From positions 126,001-190,000 of the forward strand of contig JAJEKV010000206.1 of assembly GCA_021234155.1 (NCBI GenBank): a stretch of DNA of 64,000 nucleotides, written 5' to 3'. The stretch comes from Isoetes taiwanensis. Lineage: Eukaryota > Streptophyta > Lycopodiopsida > Isoetales > Isoetaceae. The position numbers were made by a program, and so were the translations under genes. The notes beneath the pieces are model-generated. The model made no database searches, was not told where the DNA came from, and was given only the letters and a program-made list of their open reading frames with translations. How positions within the stretch are numbered: position 1 is the first letter of the stretch; every line of letters starts with the position of its first letter. This document shows, one piece after another, positions 50,034-62,405 of the stretch.

Positions 50034-50378
50034 GAATTTTCATAGGGATGGTTTGTTGTATGATGATGAATCCCTTGATGCTGCATACAACATGATTCAA
50101 AATTGGACTGAAGCAGAAAGATTTATGCTGAGAAAAGAAGTGCCTAGAACTGGATTGATGATGCCTTTTCGTGACGAACTTTTGCATCATGTTGCTCAAG
50201 ATATGTTTAAACTCTCCAAAGCTGGTCTGGAAAGAAGGGGTTACAAAGAAGTTCGCTTCTTAAATGATGTCTCCAACATTGTTAAAGATGGTAAGACACC
50301 TGCTGAAAAACTCTGCAGCTTTATTACACTGAATGGGAGGAGTATATAGATCCTATTTTCAAAGAGTTGCTTTACTAA
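50034..50378 (+). pseudogene. Glutamate-cysteine ligase (plant GSH1 type) 3' end with frame shift
   Basis: From 50050 the frame reads GLLYDDESLDAAYNMIQNWT, AERFMLRKEVPRTGLMMPFR, LLHHVAQDMFKLSKAGLERR, GYKEVRFLND and KDGKTPAEKL. This is the C-terminal region of the plant glutamate-cysteine ligase that makes gamma-glutamylcysteine, the first step of glutathione synthesis. At 50312/50313 one base appears to be missing: the next frame continues LQLYYTEWEEYIDPIFKELL and Y, then TAA at 50376-50378, exactly the family's C-terminal wording. In the uninterrupted frame the protein ends at 50349 after unrelated residues. The roughly 110 codons are continuous, without introns, although plant GSH1 genes I know have many. 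Upstream of GLLYDD the similarity ends near an acceptor-like TTTAG at 50029-50033. The rest of the enzyme is absent, so this is a gene fragment, possibly a truncated retrocopy. Confidence 0.85.
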
Positions 50379-53300
50379 TTAACTAATCCTTAAAATAGAC
50401 TATATATTTGTCTAACTTTGCCACGTGAAATATTGCAAAAATGTGTAATGCCGTCCCTGAATTTATTCTACAAACCAGAAGAATATTTTCTGGGTCTTTT
50501 GTAATAACAGCAGATAGAAGGGATCGTTGCACCAGATGTTTCACAAAATACTGCAGAATCTTACACTGGATTTGTGTTCCAGTAGTGCAAATGGTGACCA
50601 TGACAGATTTTTTGAACATCCGTGTCCATCCCTTGGCTGTGATCCTTTGCCTTTCTACAGATATTGGTTTTGATTTGTTGGCGATTATAGAGTTTGATTT
50701 TCATCTTGCTGAACAAAACAAGGAACAACTCGCTTGCATCTTGCTAACAATTTTTTTTGTTTCTCCAGGTTATCAGTACCTTCTTTTTCTCGCTGCTACC
50801 CTTAAGAAGATTTGGAGGTGATGTAACTACTGCCATTTTACTCTTACCTTTTAGTTTATTTTTGCAAGCCCTGGTGGCGATTCTCTGGTTCTCCACCGAT
50901 ACTGCACATGTTGCCTGATTTCGTCCATGGCTGAGTATGATAAATTTGGTCTAAGTACTTGCATGAATCGGAGGCTACGATCATGATCTGTAGATGTTGA
51001 GGCTGTGGTTAGTTGTATTTGCAAACACTAGAAGTGTCCAGGTATTTGGCAAAAGTGTTTAAACATAAGTCTCGATTATTACTCAAGCCATTTTTCCAAC
51101 CCGAATGTAATATGGCTGAAAAAATCGTATAATACCATTTTGTCTGTTACATCCCTCTAAATTGATGGATTATAGTGTGGCATCACATTTACAATCATCT
51201 ATCTCTTAACTTTAATTCTGGTCTATTGTAATAGAGGCATAATTCCATCATCAAATGCGGTCTCAAGAAGGTAAAGCTCCATGTAATCTATATGTAACAG
51301 TGGATATGGGTTTAACTACAACATTTGGCACTGTATTTCCTGTTATGTGTTTAACTACATCTGACATTTGTCACTGTATTTCGTAGTCATCTGGGGGCAT
51401 ATCTTGGCATGGTATGGTATGATCATGCTTGAAGTTCTTCTCTTTCTATGGACTAAGGCACTTCAGGCATAACTTGGCACTTAGGAACCTTAAAGTTCAT
51501 ATTGCTCTGCATGCCAAGTCTATTCCCTTTCATTTTTTAGTTTGCACATGAGAGTTGTAGAAAATGTTTGAATTGTTAATGAGGGTGCCCAAAAGACTTA
51601 CCAACAGATGTTTCTGCTCAGGCATTTCAGATGTTGAAGAGCTAGGTAAATATGTTTCATTTGTTGCTGGGGGCATCTTAAATCGCCTGTAAGAATGCGA
51701 GTTATTTAAGATATGGTATTGACACTTATCCCTCTTCATGGTTCTGCTTGCACTAGATAGTCTGTTCGTTTGCTAATTAAGGCATGTGAGGACTTCAAGA
51801 TTCAAAAGTTTACTCTATTTTGTGGTTGGAAGCCAATTCGACTCTCTTTTTAACCATCTCTTTGCAATGGATATGCATTAGATGCTCTGTTTTTGTTGCA
51901 AATACGTTGATTCTAATGAAGATCTGTTTTCATCTCATATGTCTGCTGATGGATTTTTATTTATGCTCAAGCACTGATGTAGTCTAGGAATCTTGCAAAT
52001 CGGAACAAAATAATGTCTTTATGCTTAATTATTTGGTTGGAAAACATGCTGCCAAGTCTGCATTTTTCAGTTGAGATGCATCACTGATCTAACGATGAGA
52101 ATGCATCAGGAAGTAATTAATGTCTTATTCATGTCATTTCCCAATGGTTTAATTTAACATTTCTTGCGCATTTACTCTTGTTATGGGATTTTTTTTATTG
52201 TGTATTCATGCCTGCCATCAGAATATTTCATTTGTGGATCTAAATATTTGCTTTTAGTTTTTGTCCTTTGTTCAAATGATGATTGAATTCTGCCATCTTT
52301 TTTGCAGCTTAGTATTGGAGCTTGAAATGCTCGAGATTATACGTGTCCAACCATATCAAGGTAACCAATATGCATCTTCATTGAATCTCTTGATTTAATG
52401 ATGAACTGTTGCTGGTCAAAGTTCAGGAATGTCTTAAAAAAATAGTTACTTGCAGGGGTCACCTGACTGAACTGCATTTGCAATAAGCAAATTAGAGACC
52501 TCCGTACGAGGTCCTCATTAGAGAGGCTCCCGTGGGCCTTTATATCGTCTTAAATTGCGAGTAGTAATATTTCTTATGCTTATCTTCTCTCTGTTCTAGT
52601 GTTTGGTGTTGTGTTGGATCTAGAAAACTTGAAAATGCTCGAGATGGTGACCAAATTAATCGAGTTTTTAGTGTTTGATCCTCAAATGCTTTATTTTGTG
52701 TTCCTTCTGATAGCTTAGAGTTACTCTTGCTATCCCTTCCTCCTCCAAGTAAGTTCAATGCTGAGGAAAAAGAATTTGTATATTTTTTGAACACTTTTGG
52801 TATGTTTGCAACAGAACTTTGCATTTCGGTCTCTGCACATTTTTATCAGATCTGTGATCGTCATACATTTTTTTGTTGGTTGCATTATGCTTTTACACTT
52901 GGATATGGCATTGGTTTTATAATCTGTGGCCTTTGCAGGTACCCAATTTCTTCATGCGCACCAGATGGTTAGATGGTTACTGACATAGATATTCATTTTT
53001 AGCTTTCAAGCGGTAGATGCACCTCTTCCGCCTTCCACTCAATATAGTTCTTTTTATTTACCTCTGTACATTTTAAAGTGTAGCATGCCTCTCTACATGA
53101 TTGCTTAGTATATACAATGTAGCACCTGTAGGTGGTGTTTTATGGGGCATATCTATCTCAGAAAGAAGCCACAAGAAGCGAGTGCAGAAGGTTTGTTAAG
53201 TTGTTGATGCATATAATTAATTCTTCAAAGGAGCTCCTAACGGAGAAAGCGGAATGAAGCTTGAAGTCTATTGGGCAGTGTAGCTTGCGTCACATTATAA

Positions 53301-55500
53301 ACTGCATCAAATCCACCTTTGTGGTAATGTCATTTGGCTTATCTATTAGAAATTGATTTCTTTCTTCGTCAGGCTACTTCAATATCACAGCTTGTGATAG
53401 TACTTGATCTTTTAAGTCAATAATAAAAAATCAATGGAGCTTTTAATTATGCATACTATGAGCTGTGCTAGTGTTTTTGAAGTATGCACAAAATTCACAG
53501 CATTCTACATGCATGTGTTATTGCAATTAACTGGTCGGAAAAAAGACCGATTCTTTTCATTTTTTTTTTGAAGTGAAAATAGATGTGAAATTTGATGATG
53601 TGCAGATGGTTGTTGAAGTCAGTTTCCTTCCATAAGATGTATTGGCAGATTTTTTTTCTAACTTTTGAAGCAGGGTGCCTTTATTGTTGTATATAAGATT
53701 TAGAGTGTAGGTGGAGAATGTTGCTGTAAGGCACTGTTCAGACAGCCAAGGGGCATTGGGAGAGCCAGAGTCTGAGGGCGAGTTCTCTGGTTTTAACATT
53801 AATATTAAGCAGCAGTTGATGCAATGTAGTAAAGACAACACAATTAACCCAGAATCTAGAACCTTCACATTGCTTCCATTTTGTACTTTGTCATGTCTGC
53901 ATGCTCAGATGATTGCAATTGGTTTTGCCATGTATGATGTGTGCCTCGTGGCTTAGACCATTGTCAGATCAGCTTCCTGTAGTTACTTCGACAATCTGAT
54001 ACACGAATTTTGTAGCGCATAATAGGTATATGTATTTACTTTGCTTTTGATTGCCTGTCTTTTGGAAGTTAAATTTGGGAGGCCTTTGGACATTATACAT
54101 TTTGTTGTTAATCATATGCTGAACGGTTTAAAATAGATTAAGATGAAAAAGAACTTTTGAATTGGTGTTCCATTCTTACTCATGTTTTGTAATTGTCCCC
54201 TTTCTATATTGTGATGTTTTTGCATGTCCTAAATTTTCGTTCTGGTGGGTCATACTTGGGTTAAGCAATGGTAAAAAATACTATGTGGATATTGATTGTT
54301 TGCCAAAGGAACAATAATACTTCTTTTGTTTAAATGTTTTGAGAGGTGTAAAATGATGTATGATGTTGCTAGCTTACAACATCCTTTTGTTTGCGGGTGC
54401 CTTTTTTTGTCCATGCCAATGTTACTGCATTCTATTTGACAGGTAAGTCCTTTGAACTTATCAACAAGCATAGCTTCTATATACTGCACTTTTATTGACA
54501 GCATATATATTGCCTCACGTGTTTGATAGGTTACATATTTTATGTGGTGCGAAGGAACTTATTCTCATTGAGAAAGTATTGCATTGTGGCTAGGCATTCA
54601 CTTGGATTTATAATTCTCTATAAAGCTCCCAATTTTAGCAATGATTATAAGGAAAATGAAAAAGTACTTCACCTTTGAGATCCGATTCTTGATGAAGAAG
54701 AATAATTTTGGAATGACCATGCAATATCAGACAGATCAACAATTTTGGAGTTCACATTTTGATCACAATTTTATATTAACTACATTGTTCGCATTTTCTT
54801 TCGTCTATCACCACCTCAAATTGGAAGATTCCATGTCTCCATTTAAGAGTTATTGTGGTGTGAGATTGCAGGCAAAAGTGGGATTTCCATATTATGGCTT
54901 TTTATAGTGTACATAGTGGGATTTCTATTATGTGGCAACACAATGTGTTATTTACTTGTGACTTTATTTTTGTGTAGAATGGAACAAGGATAGTTTCTAC
55001 AGCTGAAATGATAAATAGAAAGAGAAGTAGACCATGAAATGGAAAATGAAACATGTCCATGCAATATACCAGTATGGCTTAGCAACTTCTCTTCTATTCT
55101 TTTGTATGCTTGCATTTTAGCAGGCATGTAGGTACTCGGAGACCCAATCCCCTAGAAGAAAATATCAAATGCTTAGGTTAAACATGAGTTGCCTCTCAAA
55201 TGATAGATTCACCAGAAAAAGCGAACAAAATTGGTAGAATAGCCATTGAAAGGCACGTCAACGTTAAGTTAGTTTCTGATGAACCTTCATTCATTTTTTA
55301 GTGTTGAAGAATTCCAAGTGTATTACTTCGTTTAGATGATTCTACCGCCCTTGTACAGATCTCACTATTATTTTTATGTTTTGTGAAAAGCACTTTCATG
55401 TTTGATCAGTCACGAGGAAGTTATTATCATTTTAGCCAAACTCAACATTTATAAGGGTATTTTGGTAATTTTGGCAAGATATAGGGGCATTTTGTGATTT
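50379..55500. other. Intergenic region, no recognisable gene
   Basis: AT-rich with T-runs. A 126-codon open frame at 50441-50821 (+) has no family resemblance. Acceptor- and donor-like sites near 50769 and 52306-52360 delimit short open stretches without recognisable content. The frame at 53711-53956 is also unassigned. Confidence 0.5.
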
Positions 55501-55504
55501 TCCC

Positions 55505-55683
<179 letters not shown>

Positions 55684-55689
55684 GGAAGA

Positions 55690-58520
55690 TTACGAAAATT
55701 CTACTATCATCTAGCTTCTTTCCTACTTCTTTCTCGTGCAATATTTCCATTGGCAGTGGCTGACATTTGAATTAAAGGTTCCCCTGATGTAGTTTATCTG
55801 AGAGGCATTTCATTTTAGGGTGCTCATCATGGTGGTGAATTTCATTCATTTTTCATTTTTAGGGTTCCCATCATGGTGGTCAAATTTCATTCATATATTT
55901 TGTGTTTATCCCGGCCAGAAGATTTAGCAATAATAAGGATTTATCCATAGAAGTGATACATATGGAACATGTTGTAAGACCATTTTTCTAAACAAACAAT
56001 GTATATATGAAAGATATTTTTTCGTAGAATATTGTTTTCTTATCCTTATCCATGAAATACACAATGCATCAAAAGCTTTTAGCCTTGAATTGCAAAAACC
56101 AAAGCTCAATTGAAGGTTTAAGATAATGGGCGATAAAAGGTAAGAAAATAAATAGTTCTCATTTTGCCTTGAGATAACTACCTTAAAGTAAGGCTTAAAA
56201 AATAAAGGGTAGAGAACATACCTTTGCCTTAAGGTGTGACATTAAAGCATGGTTTGGGTTATCTCGATTCAAATTTACATCCCTCGTAATAACCAAAAAG
56301 ATAAAGGACTAAGGGTTTAGAAATAAACAATTGTTCCCAACATCCTCGTAATAGATCAATGCTTAAAGACTCAGAGAAAACCCTAAGAGGAGCTATGAAA
56401 TGTCAATGGGCAAACCTCAATCAAAGCGCAGATCCACATTTCGATGTAAAGCTTTAGGCTTTTGAGCCATAACAGAATCGGCCGCTTAGAATACATTGGC
56501 TTGAAAGCAAGAGAAAGCCATCATTTGAATCAAAGCGAGAAAGTGAAAAATCCTTCATAGAGTGGCCAAATAGAGCTATTCCACGGAAAAACATGTCGGA
56601 ATAAAAATTATGACAAAGGAAAATGCCAACATTTGCATAACATCGGTGACAGATCGTACTTCTTGGGCTTATCATAAGATACAACCCCAGTTGATTCAAA
56701 ATATAATGCAGGACCTGGAGATGTCAATCTCCCTTCAAGAAGTACCCAATCCATATCTCAATCCTTTGTCACAAAGGTTAATTCGAATTTAGGCGGGGAA
56801 TAATCACTAACTTGGGCCAAGTGGATACGCCAACATCTTTGAAGATATTAATGCACACTTTGAGAAGAACTCCAAAATCGATATGCAAAAGCCGGCCCTA
56901 GCGGATGGTTGTCACGCCATGAAAAATTAATGGCGATATCGCCCTCTTATCTTTGTGGCCCGATCTAGTTTGCCCTACAAAGAGGAGCTCATTTGCAAGA
57001 TTTGATAAGAATAAGCCCTATCGCATTCAAATCTAAATTATCATTTAGCATCCGCCAACCGATTCGTTTAGGCAGTCCGGCTCAAATGGAATGCAAATGG
57101 CAATCCCCTTAGGCTGCCGTGGTGATTGTGGAATGCCTTTGTTATGTCATTGAGGTTTTTTCAGCGCCTTCGCCATCAATGTTGTTACTAATAGAACATG
57201 CACGCAACACAATTCATAGTGTATCACCATCTTCCATCTTCCAAACTGCAGAATTTCATTTCATGATTAATGGCTTCTAGTGTAAACTACTTCAAGATCG
57301 TCGGACTTAACTTACTTCTTTATTTAAGAGTAAATCATGTCAATCATGTCAAGAGATCAAAAGCTTTCTTGCTTTATCTACGATTCCATGTGAAGCCGAT
57401 AAGGCAATCGTTTTAACTTCCAACAACAATTTAATTTGTAATCTCAAATACAACAATTTAATTTGTAATCTCAAATGCACAACATGCTCAATATATCTTA
57501 AACAAATGTTTTGGTCTAAGAATATCCGAGCAAAATTTTTGAACAGTTGACTATTTTTGCACGATAAGCTATAGGCGAGAATGCCCCGCAATTTTGCATG
57601 CTAGATCTGGTCCCGTTGGTCGTCGGACACCATTCTGATTTTTATTGCATGCATGCACTCCATGGCAACAATTGGAAAGAAGCGCAAGCAACTCTAGAAC
57701 AATAATATCCCCAAACAACTTAATTCTCTTTACCTTCCTAGGTTACGTGGAGCTAGAGCAAAGCATGGCATGTGAAGTACGCATGTTCGGTGGGGTCGGT
57801 TATCCTCGCTACATCAAAGCCCACAGATTCAACAACACTTGTGTGCCCGGATAAACTCGCAAAAGATATCAATTTTCATATAGCAATAAGTAAACATTCC
57901 ACCATAACTATGCCATCCAAATTTTATCATATATGATCATTGCATGCCCCGTGAATCTGGTGATCATCACGAAAGAAAGGTCTACTACTTTGTTAAATAA
58001 GCCACAATAAAATACATCACAAAACGAACCAGGGTTGCATATGGTAATAGATTTGGATTCATGATATTTCTTTCTGAAGCAACCTTCACAGAATGGAGTA
58101 TTGGCAAATGAGAAATTATTCAGCGGATTGCCATCAAAGAAACCAGGGTTCAAAAAATACCTGGATAAACCCTTTGTTTGTCTGGTCCACTTTAGAAATT
58201 GCTGGTCTAAAATTTTGGATGCAAGGAAAAAATCCGATAGAAAAAAACGTTGTTTAATGTAAAATCCGGTATAAACCATCATTCAATTAAATTGGGATTA
58301 TGTCTATTCCAAAATCGCGCCGTATAAGCTATTTATTGACCATTATATTGAATTAACCACACTTTTGCACTGAGTTCATTTTCGGGCTAGGAAGATGCAT
58401 TTTATGTTGAAATGCAAGGGCATCCAAATATTCGGTCCAAATGACCCATATTATGAAAGAATGTTGGCAATATAAAAAGTAGGAAATTGCTTATTAATTC
58501 GTACAATCACCGACGACAAC
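55690..58520. other. No recognisable gene
   Basis: Short open frames only. A minus-strand frame at 57908-58282 (124 codons, Cys-containing) could not be related to a family. Part of the region (56780-57240) is GC-richer and may be an old, unrecognisable element. Confidence 0.45.
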
Positions 58521-58837
58521 GAAATCTAAACATTGAAATTGTAGTGTTTTACGAATAAATAACAGCAAGCAAGTTGCTACAGAACAGAGATTTTGAAGGG
58601 TCAAATCGCGCGTGGCGCGATTTTATTCCCATAAATAACGTATTATAGTGGAACATAAACTTTAAAAACTAATCGAAACGAAATCTAAACAATGAAATTG
58701 TAAAGCTTTACGAGTAAATAACAACAAGCAAGTTGCTACAAAACAGAGATTTTCGTGGTTCAAATCGCGCGTGGCGCGATTTGCTTGGCATAAATAACGC
58801 ATTACAATAGAACATAAACTACAAAAACTAATCAGAT
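58521..58837. repeat. Tandem repeat, 159 bp x 2, each with an ATCGCGCGTGGCGCGAT hairpin
   Basis: Copies at 58521-58679 and 58680-58837 begin GAAATCTAAACAWTGAAATT and each contains a GC-rich palindrome (58603-58623 and 58762-58782). On the minus strand each is preceded by GTTTATGTTC and a GCGTT/ACGTT block, the same wording seen near the hairpins in the intron at 62100-62440. The array lies downstream of the NIF-domain pseudogene. Confidence 0.9.
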
Positions 58838-59388
58838 TCATCGTCCTCGCGCTTGAGCGGTCACGAGATCCTGTCGATCATGAACAAACCATGCTCTGGA
58901 TTCCATATAAGATGGATTACAACATCAAAGGGATCGGGATAGAAGCGGGCGGGATTCATAGCAACGACATCAAGCCGGTCGAAGTTCTATTTCTAGCTCG
59001 CGGCACTGCGCAGAGGTCTGCGTGGGGTTCATCTGGCGGTAATAGAATGTGCCATAATAACAAGCGAGTAAGCGAAGCCGGAAGCCGATGGTTTGCCAAT
59101 TTCATGCATACGTATTTATAGACACCTAAATTATTGGCCGGTATATACATACAAATTATTGCAAGTATAGCAAACCATACACGTAATATAAAAGAACAAC
59201 AACGCATTACCGCAGAACCAATAATGCTGATATAAGAACACAATATATATTCGAAAGAGGTTGGTGTAAAGTATATTTCATATTCAAAACTTTTTTGGAA
59301 AGTGTATTTCTGTATACATATATATATATATCAAAAAGTTCCCTTTCTAGAACGATCTTCTCTAGGTCCTGTCAATTTCCCTGTCCGA
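58838..59388 (-). other. Possible downstream coding relic
   Basis: On the minus strand 58957-58870 reads MNPARFYPDPFDVVIHLIWN, then PEHGLFMIDRI, followed by a stop and, in the next frame, LKREDDESD and a stop. It looks like the C-terminus of a protein but is not recognised, and may be another exon of the decayed gene to its right. The remainder is AT-rich, with a short (TA)n at 59318-59332. Confidence 0.3.
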
Positions 59389-60011
59389 TTAAGTTCGGGT
59401 ATAGTGTTTGTATCTCTTGACCTTTTTCCTGTAGCTATTTCTTGCAAGATCTTTGACAAAGCGAAGCAGGAAGTCATCTTTGTCAAAATCCTCGGGATGA
59501 TAGGATGGTGGATTTAGTGATCGTGTGGTGATTGAAGCAACACTTCAAAGCGTCATCATCAACTATAATGATGTCTTCCTTCTCTGAGCGCCCAAGTCAT
59601 CCATCATGTCGCTCAAGCATTTCACAAATATTTTTTTACCTGTAGGATCCTTTGGGTTATTGAATGACTTACATTTGCTCTGATCCCAAACAGATGCCCA
59701 ATCTCTATGTAACTCAGGAACTACTCTCAAAACTTCCTGTATATTTCTATTCTCCATCGACGACCAAATTGCACAACTTGAAATAAAAAGAAAGCTTGGT
59801 CTAACATCTCCTTCGGATCTGTACGCGGATATACCCATTTTAGTATATGTCTCAAATGGTTTTTTGTTCATACCATGATAAAGGAAATTGTGCTTTAGGT
59901 AACGTTTTTTGCGAGCACTCCATTCAAATCGAACACCGAATTTTGGAGGAAACTGGATTAGGTGCGTAATAATAAAGCACACACTTGTGAGACAAGGAGA
60001 AAAAAAAATTG

Positions 60012-60115
60012 AAATCGGCTTGGCGGCGATTTCAATTCTGTTGGAATAATTGAAATCGCGCCTGGCGCGATTTTCAATTCTGTTTGAAGAATTGAAATCG
60101 CGCCTGGCGCGATTT
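60012..60115. repeat. Hairpin triplet in an intron of the NIF-domain pseudogene
   Basis: Three consecutive units about 41 bp apart: a decayed one (60012-60032) and two identical ones with ATCGCGCCTGGCGCGAT (60053-60073 and 60095-60115), each followed by TTCAATTCTG or TTCATTTCTG and TTKGAAKAATT. They lie wholly inside the intron 59953-60138. Confidence 0.95.
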
Positions 60116-62157
60116 TCATTTCTGTTTGAATAACATACCTTTCTGGTTCCTGTTCAACATCCGCAATGATGAGCTTACTCTCGGCTGTCTTCTTGATTGC
60201 GCGGAAGTGGTGACCACATCACTTAGTGTTTGAACTATGGTTGATACTTCATTACTCTTTATGCTAACCTGACTCGAGCTTTCCGAATCCACTGTATCAT
60301 CTAGGATTTTGTCTTCTTCGTTTGCGTTACCTACATCCTTCTGTCGGATTTTCCAATGTGATTGGAAGGATAGGCACGCTCTCGTCCGCATAGTTAAGCT
60401 GTTGCTTGTCGATATTCTTCTTTATGCCCTCTATATGCTTTCTCATTTCTTCCCGCTCTGCAGCTAGAGCCAGATGCAGGTAAGCTGGACTTAGAGCTGG
60501 AAGCTTTATTTTTTGCACTACCTAGCGGACCCCTAGGTGCCACCTCTAGCACTTTCTCGAAAAAAATATCGAGGAAGTCCTTGGCTTGACCATCAGAGAC
60601 CACACTTTGGCATTTCCTAGCTAGCAGAGCTTCCGCCCGACATAACCTCCAACATGAAACTCCCAACACGTAGACTCTAACGGGTGAAGGCTTCAATCGT
60701 AAAACTTCGAAGGGCCAAAGAAAACCCGCACTTACTTATTGACCTCCCTTATGCGGCCGTCGGTAGCTCATACTTGATTGGTGAATTAAGGGCCGGGGTC
60801 GACCAGATTTTCTTCTTCCTCTTCCTCTTCCTCTTCGTCCTGGGTCCACATCCACATCTGCGGTCCCTTTCCCTTTGTCTTCGCGAATTGGATTCGACAT
60901 AAAAAACATTCTTCAATAGGGGTTCATCTAGCCGATAGCAAGCGCCAAGCAATCTTCTCACCTTCGGTTTCCCCTTGAGTCTTTCATATTCTTTATCATC
61001 CATAATGGCTATCATAAGGACTAGCACATGTGAGATCTTACTTCGGTACTAAACTCACTATCTTTGTTTTCATCTATCATCTTTGCTTGCCTCATCACTT
61101 TAATGCATTCGACATCATTTGCGGCGACTAGTGCATATCGTGGAAATGTCGGAGTGGCAACCGCATCCGCGATAGTATAATGCATCTCGATCGTCAAACC
61201 ACTTTGCATGTGTTGAAGAAGGTGTTTGTAATCATCCCTGTGTCCATCTCGTACCCGCGGCTATCAAGAACAAATAGAGTGATGTCGGTTGGCCCTTCAC
61301 CTACCTCCGGCATGGCACACTTATAACCAGTGGACACCTTGTAGAAAAAAGGAGACTCGTCTCTGCCGTCTTCTTCACCAAAGCAACTTTTCTTTTTAGG
61401 TCGGCCTTAACTTTCGTGTGAATCCCTTAAGAGTTGCCACATTCTTCGCCTTTCTTTGCTTCACAAAATCTTTTGACCAAAATACATATTTCTTAATGTC
61501 ATCATTAGATCGTTGTACTTTTGCATTAAGCCTATCTCGATAACATCATGTCTCTCGAGAGCCTTTGCGGTTCTTCACCTTGAGCTTTTTTCGGGACTTT
61601 CATATTCTTTTATCGATTCGCATGCATCTTGAAAGATGTCAAGTGCTTTCTTCGCAGGCGTTTTCTTGTAGATAACTTCCTTTTCGATGCAACTATCTAG
61701 AAACAGATTAATTACGCATCATCCAATCCTTGTGCCTTTCTCATTTTACGTGATACCTATATCAAAAATAGGCGTATCTTGCGGATGAAACCCGCCATCT
61801 GAATCGGCAACTTCTTTTTCGAATAGGCGTCCCAAAATTCGTTCCACTTTTCCCATACCCGGTGAGGAAGAAAAACAATCTTGCGGGCATCTTTTGGCAC
61901 CGTTTGCTCTTACGTGCGACTTGTGCATCCCCTTTTTCTTCTTTGATCTAGTGGCCTTGTTCTTGTCTGTATTATGGTTTGGCGGTGTCCTTTCTAGTAA
62001 TTTGAATTCGGCACTCTTAGATTGCCCTTATCCGGTCGGCATTGGTTTTCCATATTCGATCCATTGGTTCTGGCGTGTCGCAACCGCTCCACATACGGAC
62101 TGCAAAATATGGGCGTTAGATAAAAAAATAAACCAGTCGCGAAAGTAACAATATAAA

Positions 62158-62405
62158 GCGCGCCCGGTAGCGTTTACCGTTAATCACGTTATTTAAAGAA
62201 CGCGGCGCTGGCGCGATTTCTTCATGATGAAGAATTGGCGCCCCAGCGGCGTTTCTTGTAAATCCGTCACATAAAAATAACAACATAAAAGCAGCGTCGG
62301 TGGCGTTTTGCTAATCACGTATTTAGAAAATCGCAGCCATATGAAGAAATCGCGCCGGCGGCGTTTCTTGTGAATACGTGATTAAAACGCTACCGGGCGC
62401 GATTT
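62158..62405. repeat. Degenerate hairpin array in a second intron of the NIF-domain pseudogene
   Basis: Five to six GC-rich units lie inside the intron 62100-62440, for example GCGCGCCCGGTAGCG, CGGCGCTGGCGCGATTTCTT, GCGCCCCAGCGGCGTTTCTT and TCGCGCCGGCGGCGTTTCTT. Between them ACGTGATTA/TAATCACGT recurs in both orientations, so the array is itself partly palindromic (62162-62190 against 62370-62400). Confidence 0.85.

Noticed and set aside
50441-50821. 126-codon frame on the plus strand after the GSH1 fragment
   Set aside because: No family resemblance and no coding-like structure; not enough to call a gene.
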